This document shows positions 10,811 through 21,103 of a stretch of 64,000 nt of DNA, piece after piece. The first letter of the stretch is position 1. Each line of letters begins with the position of its first letter. The stretch lies in NCBI GenBank assembly GCA_930367215.1, contig OV884057.1, positions 249,080,830-249,144,829 of the forward strand, in the 5' to 3' direction. The DNA comes from Pollenia angustigena. Taxonomy: Eukaryota; Arthropoda; Insecta; Diptera; Polleniidae. The notes beneath the pieces were generated by a model. It was given only the letters and a program-made list of their open reading frames with translations. It searched no databases and was not told where the DNA came from. A program made the position numbers and the translations under genes.

Positions 10811-10900
10811 TCCCCGGTAGGCTAGCTGGTAGTGAGCTAATCTATTAGCACCGAGATTGCGCGAACGATTCCCGCCAGAGACAGAAAAAAAAAATTTTAC
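10811..10900 (+). repeat. Possible tRNA-derived SINE
   Basis: A GC-richer block, 'ccccggtaggctagctggta', has an A-box-like segment (10818-10837). A weak B-box-like 'gcgaacgattcccgcc' (10861-10876) follows, then an A run at about 10885. No flanking duplication was confirmed. The region 10901-11560 holds nothing else recognised. Confidence 0.35.
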
Positions 10901-11561
10901 TTTATTGAAAGTATTCATCCAATGAATAGTATTCATTGATCTAATGTAATGTTTCATTAAATACATTTTATGAAATAGGTTTCATTGATCCAACGAAGCG
11001 CTGCATAGGTTCCTTTTTAATGCAATTTTTCATGGGATTAATGTCAAAATTCATTGGTATTGCGAAGAAAATTCTTTCAGTGTACATTTTAAAAACTTTA
11101 ATAGCATTTTCCCAAGTTTGATTTTTTTTTTGAGATACGACTACGTTGCAATAAAGGAGCGATATGTAGAATGGAAAAGTAAAGAAAAAAAAAATTTAAT
11201 TTCTGCTATTTTCCCTCCTTAAGCCTTTGAATTTCGAAAAAGTAGCAATTTTACATTTTTATTTTTAGATAACTTACGAAAGAGATATAATTTTGTATCT
11301 ATATGTTTATTAGTTTACTCTTCAAAAGGGCCGTATGTCAAAAAAGTACCAGACACCTGTCCGCTTATTTTTTTTAATAAACAACGATAATAGTTAAATT
11401 TTTTTGTATCTCTTTTAGTTTATGAGATATGAGGTTTGCGAATTTGAACGTTTTTACCCCCTAAACATTCGAATTTCCAAAAAAACCCGTCTTAGTGGAA
11501 AAACTTGGCGAGAGAACAGCCGACGGTCTAAATGTCAACTTTTTAGCTTTAGGTGTTTAGG

Positions 11562-11985
11562 CCAGTGTTTGAAAATAAACAGTACGTTATTTAGCGTTCG
11601 GCTCACACACCCAAGAACGTTATCTATTTTTTTAGTTATTGTGTAGGTGAGCACACCCCTACCTGTTGTAACTATTTTCAAGAAAGACCCGAACATTATA
11701 AGTGACAGTTTCAGTTAAAAGGGACCTAAGGGCAAAAAATTAGTTTTTGAGAAAAACGATTTTGAAGTTAACAAGTTCATTTTTTTTTCTTATCAAAGGT
11801 GTATTTTAAAGCTTGCTTATGACAACAGTAATGCAGTTAGAAAACTGCATTAATTTTTCATCCATAGGTCCCTTTTAACTGAAACTGTCACATATAGTGT
11901 TCTGTTCTTCATTAAAAAACAGAACAATTGTTGTGATACTGTAGATAAACATTATATTTTAATGTTCTATAATGTTTTCTTTTTT
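11562..11985. repeat. Second copy of the 3.9-kb dispersed repeat, split by a MITE
   Basis: It shares 'cagtgtttgaaaataaaca' at its start, and in inverted form 'acattatattttaatgttct' and 'gttctgtt..ttcattaaaaaac', with 3917-4345. The MITE at 11701-11892 lies inside it. Confidence 0.6.
11701..11892. mobile_element. MITE, AGTGACAGTTTCAG family, TA duplication
   Basis: Terminal repeats of about 30 bp: AGTGACAGTTTCAGTTAAAA at the left and TTTTAACTGAAACTGTCACA at the right. They are flanked by TA at 11699-11700 and 11893-11894. Removing the element and one TA restores a sequence that matches the paralogous 'attatataatg' at 4.3 kb, which supports the boundaries. Tc1/mariner-type insertion is inferred from TA. 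Confidence 0.85.
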
Positions 11986-12170
11986 TACATTGAGAAATGA
12001 ACAAACAAAAATTTAGCAGCGTCCGCAGCACGAACAGCTTGTGTGTGTATTGTGTATATGTTTTGCTTGTGTAAAATTATTATTTCTGTTTTTTTTCTTA
12101 TGTGTATTTTGTTTTTGTAAAAAATGTGGCAGAAAGATCAGGTAAACGAAAGTTTTTTTGTTATTCTTTA

Positions 12171-12789
12171 CGGTGCATGTAGACGACATGTTTTTTACAT
12201 CTGACTTGTCAACTTTTCAAGTCACATGTAATTGTGCTTGTCTGTCAGAATGGCTGTTTTACAGAAGGTTTATAATATTCGGTCACAAACGTACATGTAA
12301 TTTGCTTCTGACATTGTCTCTGTTTTTTTTCGCATAGTTATTGCAAAATCCAAAATAAAAATGCCGCCACGAAAATTTTTATTTACGCCGTAAAAAAGTT
12401 TAGCCATCTTAACATATTTTTCTTTTAATTCAATGATACCAATTTAGGATATTATAATGAATCGATTTTTATATGTATATATATTTACATAAATTCTATT
12501 CAATGGTGCGATGATCATACATATCTCGGGGTTGTAAAATATTAACTGCAGCCGGCTAATGATTCCGTCAATAGTGGACGCCGCTGCCGGTTTCTTCTCG
12601 GCATAGATTTCTGATGTCAGATGGTTTGTCAGAAGAAAATAGAGCACGCTGTAATTTAAATTTTGTCAGATGACTTTGCATCTGACTTTTACAGAAGCAA
12701 AGTTTAAAAGGTAACACACGACATGTATGTATTTTGCAGTGGGAAATTTGACATGTCAGATGACAAAAACATGTCGTGTACGGTCGCCT
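12171..12789. mobile_element. TIR element, ACGACATG family
   Basis: The left 'acgacatgttttttacatct' pairs with the right 'tgacaaaaacatgtcgt'. The core (about 12265-12560) resembles 30254-30440 ('ggtttataatattcggtcac', 'ataccaatttagg'), so a further element is probably nested. Exact ends are uncertain and no duplication was established. Confidence 0.55.
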
Positions 12790-12859
12790 TTATTTATTGA
12801 TATTTTATTTATTTCTTATTTCGAAACATACATTAAAGTTATTTTTCAATTAATTGTAG

Positions 12860-12952
12860 GGAGTTATAATTGCTTTTGAAAATATTGATGAAAGTCGTGC
12901 TCAAGATTTACAAGAAAGCTCACAAAACTTTTTGCAACTAGGATATGACGAG
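12860..12952 (+). pseudogene. Exon A of a TE-associated multi-exon gene remnant
   Basis: An acceptor TTAATTGTAG precedes a 93-bp frame beginning GVIIAFENIDESRAQDLQES and ending GYDE, followed by GTATTT. It starts and ends in phase 0. With exons B (13358), C (15238) and D (18064) it matches, from memory of the family, the order of segments in large uncharacterised proteins found in many copies in insect genomes. They are probably encoded by mobile elements, and their biochemical function is unknown to me. It is called a pseudogene because later parts carry stops and insertions. Homology is recollection, not a search result. Confidence 0.5.
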
Positions 12953-13357
12953 GTATTTAACATATTAAAATTTTATTATTGATTTATTTTTAGTGCTGTA
13001 TACATATTAAATTTAGATATGTGTTAAACCGCTTTTAAGATCTTCTGTAAGTGGAAAGCAGATACTCTTTTATTGTGAGAAAAATAAACAATTAAATTTA
13101 ACTTACCGAAAATTGCTAGCAAGGAAATAAATTTGTCCCAACACCAAAAACTTTTGACAATTTTTCAAGAAAAATAGAAGAATTATTTCCAAATTAAGAT
13201 AAAGTAAGATATCATAAAGGACAGTTTAAAGAAACTTAACATTGAAAATTAATTTAAGGGACATTTATTATATACCAATCAAAGGTAGAAAACCCGCTGG
13301 TTATTTGTATAGCAAATACCATAATGGCCATTGAGTACTTGGTTTAAAGGATTCTAG

Positions 13358-13412
13358 ATGCAGGTCAAAGCACAATTGCTCTTAGCGATCCCCATTCATA
13401 TCTCTTCTGAGG
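13358..13412 (+). pseudogene. Exon B of the same remnant
   Basis: A 55-bp segment lies between ATTCTAG and GGTAAGTGG. It reads MQVKAQLLLAIPIHISSE plus one leftover base. It enters in phase 0, as exon A leaves, and leaves in phase 1, as exon C requires. The ATG at its start need not be an initiator. Confidence 0.45.
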
Positions 13413-13557
13413 GTAAGTGGATTCGTGTTTGGATTTACGTTATGATTTTGTTCGACAGATTGTACTAAGTGTAATCTTTCAAATTAAATTATGTTCTAGA
13501 ACCAAATGCCATTCATTTATTTCAATTAGCCAAGATCACATATGTGATTAGAAAGTA

Positions 13558-13803
13558 TCGCTCATTTGCTGCAAGACCGGCATAACTCAAAAATGAAATT
13601 TTGGAGTTAGAGATGCAGAATTGTTCGCTTTGTTTTTCTTTATATTGTGTATTAAATTCCTCTTTATATCTTTTATACTTTCCCAGTTTGAAGAGAATGT
13701 GTCTTCTTTTTTTCTAAGTAGTTAGAGCAAATCAAAAACTTTAAATGCGTTTATCTCGAAATGGATTTTTTTGAGTTATGCCGGTCTTGCAGCAAGTGAG
13801 CGA
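13558..13803. mobile_element. MITE, TCGCTCAYTTGCTGC family, TA duplication
   Basis: Terminal repeats of about 35 bp start TCGCTCATTTGCTGCAAGAC at the left, with the complement ending GCAGCAAGTGAGCGA at the right. TA flanks both sides (13556-13557, 13804-13805). No ORF. It sits in the intron between exons B and C. Confidence 0.85.
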
Positions 13804-14120
13804 TAGTAGCATCTAGCTGACCAAAATAAAAGTGGTTTCTAAAACCCAACTTGTTATGCTACAGAAAATCTAAGTACAAGGTTTCAGTTTTTAGGCATTT
13901 GAAAATAGATATGTAAAACAATTTAATATAATTTATACATTAACCACACAATTCTCATATGAAGAATATTTTAAATACTTTACCAAAATAATGCCAATGA
14001 AATCTTATCACTTGCTAAACATGGAAAATATAAATAGTTATTTCATTGTGATTTTTTTGCACATTACAAATAACGTCTTAATATTTAATATTTAATTCTA
14101 AAATATTATTATTATTAACC

Positions 14121-15210
14121 TACAAGGGAATTCCTGATAAAATAGTAATCATGATACGCGAGCTATATAGGGACGCTCAATGTAGGGTACGTTTCAATGG
14201 AAATGAGAGCCGGTCATTTGTTCCAGGCACAGGTGTGCGTCAAGGCTGTGTCCTGTCTCCAACGTTGTTTTTGCTACTGCTCGATTGCGTATTGGAACAA
14301 ACCAACAGAGATGCACCTTTCGGTATTCGTTGGACATTGTCTGATTTTCTATATGACATAGACTATGCCGATGACATATGTCTAATGTCCCATCGCTTCT
14401 CGGATATAGAAGCTAAACTTACAAGTCTGTCTGAAAACGCCAAAAAAGTTGGTTTAAAAATTAACACAAGTAAAACAAAACTTATGCGCATAGGTACAGA
14501 TATCGTTACCCCATTAATAATAAATGACCAGCGTATTGAAGATGTGGATGCTTTTTGTTATCTTGGTAGCAAAATAACTAAGGATGGTGGTTCAAATGCT
14601 GACGTTACCGATCGCATTAATAAAGCTCGAGTAGCCTTCTTTTCTTTATCTAAATTTTGGCGAAGAAATAATATTTCTCGGAAATCCAAAATCCGCATTT
14701 TTAACTGCAGTGTGAAGTCAGTATTACTTTACGGCTGAACCACATGGAGCTTAACGCAAGCCACCACGAGAAAAATTCAAACTTTCATCAACAAATGTCT
14801 AAGACAGATCTTTAACATCCACTGGCCAGATCGTAGTTCAAATGAAGCTCTGCTCCAAAGAGCAAACTCCTTGCCAGTACACATTGATATTCGTAAACGG
14901 AAGTGGACGTGGATAGGCCACATATTGCGAAGACCACAAACAGAAATTGCAAAAACAGCCCTCGACTGGAACCCCCAAGGACAACGCCGCCAAGGTAGGC
15001 CCCGTAACACCTGGGTTCGTTGCCTTAAACAAGAATGTTTACTTGTTCGAGTATCCTGGAATCAAACAAAAACAATTGCCAGAGATAGAATCAGATGGAG
15101 AGAATTTGTTGACGCCCTATGTTCACACTGAACTTTATTTAAGTATTTATGGTGTTCAGAAATGTAATTCTATTTATATTTAGATAAATAAAGGACATAT
15201 ATATATATAT
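14121..15210 (+). pseudogene. 5'-truncated non-LTR retrotransposon (reverse transcriptase C-terminal half)
   Basis: The frame 14151-14738 continues after a single stop to 15131. It shows the RT block GVRQGCVLSPTLF, the catalytic YADD (residues 72-75 from the 14151 Met), KTKLMR, FCYLGS and, near the stop, SVKSVLLYG. The C-terminal part has WIGHILRR, a basic GQRRQGRPRNTW stretch and RDRIRWREFVDALC. The upstream in-frame GIPDKIV shows the copy begins inside the RT domain. The TGA at 14736-14738 looks like a 3-base loss where relatives have Cys-Glu-Thr, and the frame is otherwise kept. The 3' tail ends in an (AT)n run. Candidate duplication: AAAATATTATT at 14100-14110 and 15211-15221, though it is low complexity. 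Clade not assigned. Confidence 0.85.
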
Positions 15211-15237
15211 AAAATATTATTTTAACATTTTATATAG

Positions 15238-15380
15238 ATGAAAATGAAATCTCTAATAAAGATTGGCTTAAATATAATGTTGAGCCCCTATATGTAGTTC
15301 TTCAAAAGTGGGAGGAGAGCTTTGCTTTAAGAAGATCATTTATAAAAGAACATACTTCATTGGAAATGTTCGAAAAATAG
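15238..15380 (+). pseudogene. Exon C of the TE-associated gene remnant
   Basis: The acceptor TTTTATATAG is followed by two bases completing a phase-1 codon, then ENEISNKDWLKYNVEPLYVV and LQKWEESFALRRSFIKEHTS, LEMFEK and TAG (15378-15380). The hydrophilic, helix-prone sequence and phase agreement with exon B make it more than a chance frame. Family members probably continue past this point, so the TAG is likely a disabling mutation. The LINE ending at 15210 sits just upstream of the acceptor. Confidence 0.5.
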
Positions 15381-15478
15381 CCGGTTTAAAACCAATCGTA
15401 TGGATACAAATTGGTCAGATATTTATTCATTTTTTTTTTAATTGAATATAACTAACCCCTTAAAAACATAGCAGATTA

Positions 15479-15728
15479 TAATGGTCCTTTTTTTGTTATT
15501 TTATAAAAAGTTAATATTTATTTGTATTTGGAATTTTCGTAGCTCCTTAGTGTTACGTCTTCAGGATTGAAAACAATTTTACAACAATTACATACAAAAG
15601 AAATAAGAACTAAGGACAACATAGAATAAAATTTCCAATCCTGAAGACACGTTACACAAAGGAGCTACGAAAATTCGAAATCAAAAACAAATATTACCTT
15701 TTTTATAAAAAAATAAAAAAGACCATTA
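15479..15728. repeat. Long palindrome (foldback), ~115-bp arms
   Basis: 'taatggtcctttttttgtta' through 'aattttcgtagctcc' at the left pairs with 'ggagctacgaaaatt' through 'gaccatta' at the right. The centre holds 'cttcaggattg' and 'caatcctgaag'. No ORF. It is probably a MITE. Confidence 0.75.
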
Positions 15729-15960
15729 GCTCCATTAAATCAGGCGCGGATTCAGAGGGGGGGGGGGGGAAATAAGGAAATTTCCCCCCCGTAAATTATA
15801 AAAATATGTTTTGTTTATTTCGATAATACAAGAATTCCCAATAATATTATTTTTTTTAATGTACAAAATTTTTTGAAATACCAGCAAGGTTTTTTTTATT
15901 GAATCTCTAAAAAATTTTCAATAAGTATCGAAATCTTAATCCTAATAGTTATTTATTAGA

Positions 15961-16531
15961 TAAACATTTTTTTTCATTTTTCGAATTTATTCTATGAGTT
16001 AAATTTCAGTTATGTATTTTGTAAAGCTTTTTTGTAATAGTTCTATTCCTTTAATTTTTCAGAAATGACTTTATACACTACCAGACTATTATATTGTATT
16101 TTCTTTTTACATTTTACCTTAGCCTTCCTTTGGAAAGCAATGAATAAATTCGAAAAATGAAAAAAAATGTTTATAATAATATAAAGTAACCTTCACAAGG
16201 AAATAATTCCCAATTTCTTATTGTTAAAATAGTTGAGTTAAATACATTCAATTTATAAAGTAACACTATCCAGTGAGACACAAAGAATGCTGACGAAGGC
16301 CGTAGCGGGCCAGAAAATGCATTACATTCTGCTGGTGTCTAATAATTGTAAATTTTTATGAACATTCAATATACCTCATTGCTTTCCAAAGGAAGGCTAA
16401 GGTAAAATGTAAAAAGAAAATAGTCATTTCTGAAAAATTAAAGGAATAGAACTATTACAAAAAAGCTTTACAAAATACATAACTGAAATTTAACTCATAG
16501 AATAAATTCGAAAAATGAAAACAAATGTTTA
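15961..16531. repeat. Near-identical inverted duplication inside the hAT
   Basis: 15961-16143 is the reverse complement of 16376-16531, almost base for base apart from about 26 extra bases ('ttatacactaccagactatt' and neighbours) in the left arm. The loop is about 230 bp. In addition 'aataaattcgaaaaatgaaa' and the following 35 bp recur as a direct repeat (16142-16196, 16501-16555). Confidence 0.9.
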
Positions 16532-17049
16532 TAATAATATAAAGTAACCTTCACAATTAGATAGAACTCTAAAATCACTTATTCGCAGCTTAAAAATTTT
16601 GTAATTTTTTGATCAAAGTCGTGAACCCTTTGTGACGCACACCTTACAACGCATGCTACAGTTTTTCAGTACTATATAATAAACCCAATTTTATTTATTT
16701 TAACAAAACAAATTACATATATAAACTAATTTTGTGATCATTAATGAATGTACGAATGAATATCAATCTTTTTTTTGAACGAAATTTATATTGTGATGAG
16801 TCTGCTGTAAGTGCTATTTTAAGCTCAAAAAGCACCTAAAATAATAATTAATTCGTGTATAACATTAAGAGATCAGGGGTGGGGTGGTATTTGGTAAAAG
16901 TTATTGTATTAAAGATCGTCGAAATACATATTTTTTAATATAAAAATTAAATTATACATCTAGTCTTATATTCCATTAAAAAAAATTAATTTGGAAAATT
17001 ATTGGTTTGTGGACTGGTTTTGAGATTAGCCCATATACCATTTATTTTA

Positions 17050-17404
17050 AAACCACAACTAGCTGATGAGCTGATTATGTTTGATAAACGAGATTAACAC
17101 ATTTTAACTTGAGCCTGAACTGTTGCATTGGCAACAAACATGGAAAATATCTGAAAATCCATCAGATAACGTTGTAGTTGCTTTAATTAACTGTGATTAA
17201 GATATCTACCCAAATCTAAGAAAAATATTTCAACTTTTCATGTCAATGCTCGTCAGTAATGCTACGAGCGAGAGGTCATTTCCTACCCTTCGTCGAATAA
17301 AAACACGGCTCAGATTAACAATGACAGATGATAGATTGTACTATCTCAATTTGCCTCACAAGGAAATCACAATTTACTTATTTAAAAAGACTTATTTATT
17401 TTAA
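17050..17404 (+). pseudogene. hAT transposase C-terminal dimerisation region
   Basis: The open stretch 17207-17404 reads YPNLRKIFQLFMSMLVSNAT then SERSFPTLRRIKTRLRLTMT and continues to TAA at 17402-17404. The SNATSERSFPTLRRIK core is the conserved hAT dimerisation motif of the ZMYM1-like group. Upstream in the same frame is LEPELLHWQQTWK and NPSDNVVVALINCD, then a TAA just before the conserved block. At least one nonsense mutation therefore disables it. No N-terminal zinc finger or catalytic part was recognised upstream. Confidence 0.85.
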
Positions 17405-17466
17405 TTTATATTGAACGGATCTTATATTTTATTTACCCCTATTGTTTTGTTTTTATTATATACAGT

Positions 17467-17702
17467 CATGTCACAGAGTACAATTCCGTTCGGAAACGGA
17501 ATTCATTCCGTATTTTGGTGCTTCAGAAAATGACGAAAAAATGTTTCGGAATGAAACCATTTTTGTTTTCATAACCGGTATAGGAGTTGTCTGTATCTGA
17601 AAGGCCATAAAACTATCAAAATACACTTTCCATCAACAAACAAATATGTTTTCTCCAATTCCGAAAGGAATCATTCCGAACGGAATTGTACTCTGTGACA
17701 TG
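17467..17702. mobile_element. MITE, CATGTCACAGAGTAC family
   Basis: Terminal repeats of about 30 bp: CATGTCACAGAGTACAATTC at the left and GAATTGTACTCTGTGACATG at the right. 'ttccgttcggaa' is internally palindromic. It sits in the 3' non-coding part of the hAT. No clear flanking duplication. Confidence 0.75.
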
Positions 17703-18063
17703 GCCCATAATATACACATATTGTTTTTAATAAACTTTTAAAAACAAATTTTTTACTTTTTTGTATTATACAAAATTTCCCCCCCGTAAAGCTCGAGCTG
17801 GATCCGCGCCTGCATTAAATAGAAATCAAAAATGATAAAAATTGTTATGTTTAGTTTTAGAACTATAAGAAATGTAGGAAAATATCCAGCCTACATATTA
17901 TTGAGATTTTTTTCTTTTTTTATATTTTTGTAAATGTTAGATAAGGCTTTTCTGAATTAAAGCGACGATATAATATTAAAAACTTATATCATCGTTATCG
18001 AGTATACAACTGTGTCTATAAGAACTTATAATTTTTCCATATTAATTTCTTTTTTCTTCTTAG

Positions 18064-18303
18064 AACTAAGAAATATTATAATAATACATCAATTACATGC
18101 ATTACTGAAACCAAACACCAGAAAATGTATTATCAACGAGAGTAACCGCAAAAGAAAATTTGCAAAAACATCAACTGAAGATTCCAGAAATGCATTTTTG
18201 TTGTGGGCACCAACAATTATGGAACTTAATACAAAAATTAGATTATTAATTGATGACCTGTACATTAAAAAACAAACACTTCAACCGATAATTTGTGGTA
18301 TTG
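18064..18303 (+). pseudogene. Exon D of the TE-associated gene remnant
   Basis: A strong acceptor (TTTCTTTTTTCTTCTTAG) leads into an open 240-bp segment beginning LRNIIIIHQLHALLKPNTRK, then EDSRNAFLLWAPTIMELNTK, and ending KKQTLQPIICGIG before GTAAATG. The phase-1 entry is consistent with the other exons. The 'DSxxxFLL..TLQP' pattern recalls the central part of the uncharacterised insect family invoked for exon A. About 40-60 residues expected between exons C and D were not found, which supports decay. Confidence 0.5.
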
Positions 18304-18669
18304 GTAAATGTTAATTACAAATGTTTATTATTTTTATGTTTTTTATGGTAATGTTTTTTATAAGCTTTTAAACTTAATAACATGTGCTTAATTGAAAATA
18401 TCCTGAAGATTGCAAAAATGTTTGGTTGTTCTTTCAACAATATTTTTATGATATAGAGGTAAAAAGTTCTGAAAAAGTACTATATTAACCTGTATTTTAA
18501 ATGATATAAAAACGATTAAATAAAAAAATTTATATATGGCTTAAGGTACTTAGTTACTTAATTAATATAAATGCACTAAACAAACTAAGTAATTACTTAA
18601 AAATGGATATTAGTTGTTTTCTTTGTAAAAAAAGAATTTGAAAATTGCTCTAAACTTTTTTGTCATTTA

Positions 18670-18917
18670 CAAGGTATATTTATAGCAGGTAGTCTCGGAA
18701 AGCCAGCTGGTTATTTTTTATTTGCTTGTTTTGCGATACAAACTGTCAAAGTTGTATAGTAAACAAGTAAACAAGTTTTTTGTTTTTATCTTTTGTCTCT
18801 TTTCAACCCCTTTGCTGTTTGACAGTTCGTATCATAAAACAACAATAAAAAGCCCTGTTGTTTGTTTTATTGTACAATTGTTGTAATCTCGCGGCTACCT
18901 GCTATAAATATACCTTG
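18670..18917. mobile_element. hAT-type MITE, CAAGGTATATTTATAGCAGG family, copy 1
   Basis: The ends are CAAGGTATATTTATAGCAGG and CCTGCTATAAATATACCTTG, flanked by a perfect 8-bp duplication GTCATTTA (18662-18669, 18918-18925). 248 bp, no coding capacity. A close second copy lies at 45881-46138. Confidence 0.95.
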
Positions 18918-18918
18918 G

Positions 18919-19736
18919 TCATTTAAAATATCTACATCAATTAATGTATATGAGTGCTGTTTTTCAAAATGCTTCAACGCATTTTCAAAACATATGAAAA
19001 ATGAATATTCGAAATACTTTCATACCGAAAATAAAGATGTAGCTCCTGTAGCTCCAGCAAATAATAAAACTATACATAACGATTATTTTAGTTTATGTGA
19101 ATCACCAAATATCCATGCGAAAACAAATAGTTCCGACACCCTGAGCCTCTCTCATCGTGTTACTACACTCACGGAAGTTAATACCGAGTCCCTATCTGCT
19201 AGTTCGTTTAAACTGTCTTTAAGTAACTATGCAAATAAAAATTTTTCAAGAAAAGAAGCCTTAAAAATGCAGACTAGTATTAAAAAAATTATTACTCATC
19301 CCGTTAGGGAAGAACTTAAAAAAAGGCTGCTACATTTAATTCTAACAATTTGACCCAAATAAAAAATAACTTAAATAAATTACTAAATTTTTGCGATAAC
19401 CCTTTTGAAAACTTCGATACTGAGTATAAATTCCTTAAAAAATTAGACACAATTCATTTGTACGAAAGTCCTAAAGTTATAACCTTGAACAATGCTATTA
19501 GCAATACAGTTATAAATCACGTAAATACTCTTACTGAAGTCTATATGAAAGGAATATTGTTTCCAATTAAGTTTCAAATTAAAAATTTCTTGGAACTAAC
19601 GGATATCTACGACAAATTTGAAAAAAATATGAAAAACATATCAGAATGCACAACAATAAAAAATTTTTGCAATGGAAAAATTTTCATAGGAAATCTGTTC
19701 AATAAACCTTTCATAAATCAAAAATATTTTTTATGA
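18919..19736 (+). pseudogene. Continuation of TE-associated gene remnant(s), frameshifted
   Basis: Two overlapping frames run rightwards from the MITE. The first ends at 19353 and contains YECCFSKCFNAFSKHM and EALKMQTSIKKIITHPVREE. The second (19350-19736) contains NPFENFDTEYKFLKKLDTIH and KGILFPIKFQIKNFLELTDI. The join is a one-frame shift near 19350, and the apparent starts are not ATG. The second frame recalls a C-terminal domain of uncharacterised insect TE proteins. It runs into a half MITE at 19690, which supplies its last residues. Whether both frames belong with exons A-D or to a second element is unclear. Confidence 0.5.
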
Positions 19737-19745
19737 AAGTGGGGG
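19690..19745. mobile_element. Right half of a CCCCGTATTYATAAA-family palindrome
   Basis: 'tcataggaaatctgttcaat', 'aaacctttcataaatc' and 'atgaaagtggggg' match the right arm of 46147-46253. The left arm is missing. Confidence 0.7.
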
Positions 19746-19828
19746 TAAAATCTTAGGAAAGTAAAAAGTACTTGTTTTAACAATTAAATTTTCATAATGA
19801 ACTTTTTTCAAATTAAATTTTATTCTTT

Positions 19829-19934
19829 TAACGGCGAATTTCACCAAGTTCAGTTATAACTGTCAAAAACATTTTGTTAACTAGAAGTTAAAATAATAGT
19901 TAGTTTTAACTAGACTTTGTAAAATTGGCCGTTA
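19829..19934. mobile_element. Short palindromic MITE, TAACGGC family
   Basis: It starts TAACGGCGAATTTCACCAAG and ends with the imperfect complement CTTTGTAAAATTGGCCGTTA. 106 bp, no ORF. Confidence 0.65.
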
Positions 19935-20510
19935 GATGAATTTTCAATATCTTTAGTAACCTAGTTTTTTCATAAATCCTATTTTATTTATATTAACTTT
20001 CGAATTAATAAATTTTTCCTATATTTTGTTCGTATTAAAGCCAAAACATTCAGTCCTTTTTAATTAAATTCAAATGTTAGAAAACATGTCTACTCTCTTT
20101 GTGCTCGTTTCTATTTACTTTATAATTCAATAACCACTATTTTCAATAAGATTCTGTGGTTTTTATGCCCATTTACTACAACCCACATGCTCCAAAAACA
20201 GCACTTGCTCCGGTTTGCCACCCAGCTGAGAGGCAGGAGCCTAAAGCGCTAAACGTTTTCTAACACATTTAGGGCAATGTGATTTTGTATACGTGTTTTT
20301 AATACCCTGTAGTTCTGGAACTTAAGAGGCTACTTAATCTAATAGAGCCATGATTGGCTTCTTAACAATTAGAAACAATAAAAATAAGCCAGTTCGTTTT
20401 TTTGATTATTTTGATTATTGTAAATTGTATTTGAGAAACTTTTATTGAAAAGCCCCGATATTGATGAAATAACTAAATGATTTTGCATACAATTTGTTAT
20501 TTCCCCAAAA
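19935..20510. other. Nothing recognised
   Basis: Only AT-rich sequence with a slightly GC-richer 'ctccggtttgccacccagct' patch near 20.2 kb of unknown nature. Confidence 0.45.
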
Positions 20511-21103
20511 ACAAGTAAGAAAGTATAGTCGGCCAAGCCCGAATGTTTGATACTCTACACCACAGTATATTCAGAACATTTTTCGAGACTATACCATATC
20601 TTGGACCTGTGGGCAATCATGGACAAAATTATATTGTAAGGTTTTAATTAATATGAAATTTCTTTGTGCCGAATATAATCGAGATATTAAAATCCATAAT
20701 TTAGAGGGGAGGTTTATATCGGACCTATGTATAGTAGCAATTAAAAAGTTATCGTCGCGAAATTTTTTATCAATACCAACATTTCTAAGAAAGTTATGGC
20801 ATTTAAAGAAATTTTCGGGAGTGTCCAAGGCGAATTAATTTTTTAGGTGGCGTTAAAAACACAGCTGACCTAGTTTGTTTCTTTCTTAGAGAGAGAAATG
20901 TCAAAATTTGATTGTGTTTTTGGCATATCATCCAACGAAAGCAAAAAACAAAATACAACGTTTACATGCATTCGCCTTGGAAGAGTTATTAGAAAGGGAG
21001 ATATTATTAAATTTGGACCTATTTTAAATCAATCTGATAAAATGATTTTGATTGCAATAAAATATGTTTTGACCAAATTTAACTTAAATACGAACATTAT
21101 AAC

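Larger units (their letters stand above)
15741..17812 (+). mobile_element. hAT transposon, degenerate, with perfect 8-bp target duplication
   Basis: The termini CAGGCGCGGATTCAG and CTGGATCCGCGCCTG are flanked by CATTAAAT at 15733-15740 and 17813-17820. Eight-base duplications and CAG..CTG ends are diagnostic of hAT. Next to each end is a run of G or C ('ggggggggggggaaa', 'tttccccccc'). The plus strand carries a transposase C-terminus (17207-17404). Inside are a large inverted duplication (15961-16531) and a MITE (17467-17702). The element is inactive by its stops. Confidence 0.9.

Noticed and set aside
14777..15032. Minus-strand frames over the LINE
   Set aside because: Shadows of the plus-strand reverse-transcriptase C-terminus.
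20190..20290. Possible tRNA gene in a GC-richer patch
   Set aside because: No A/B box pair and no cloverleaf could be drawn by eye.
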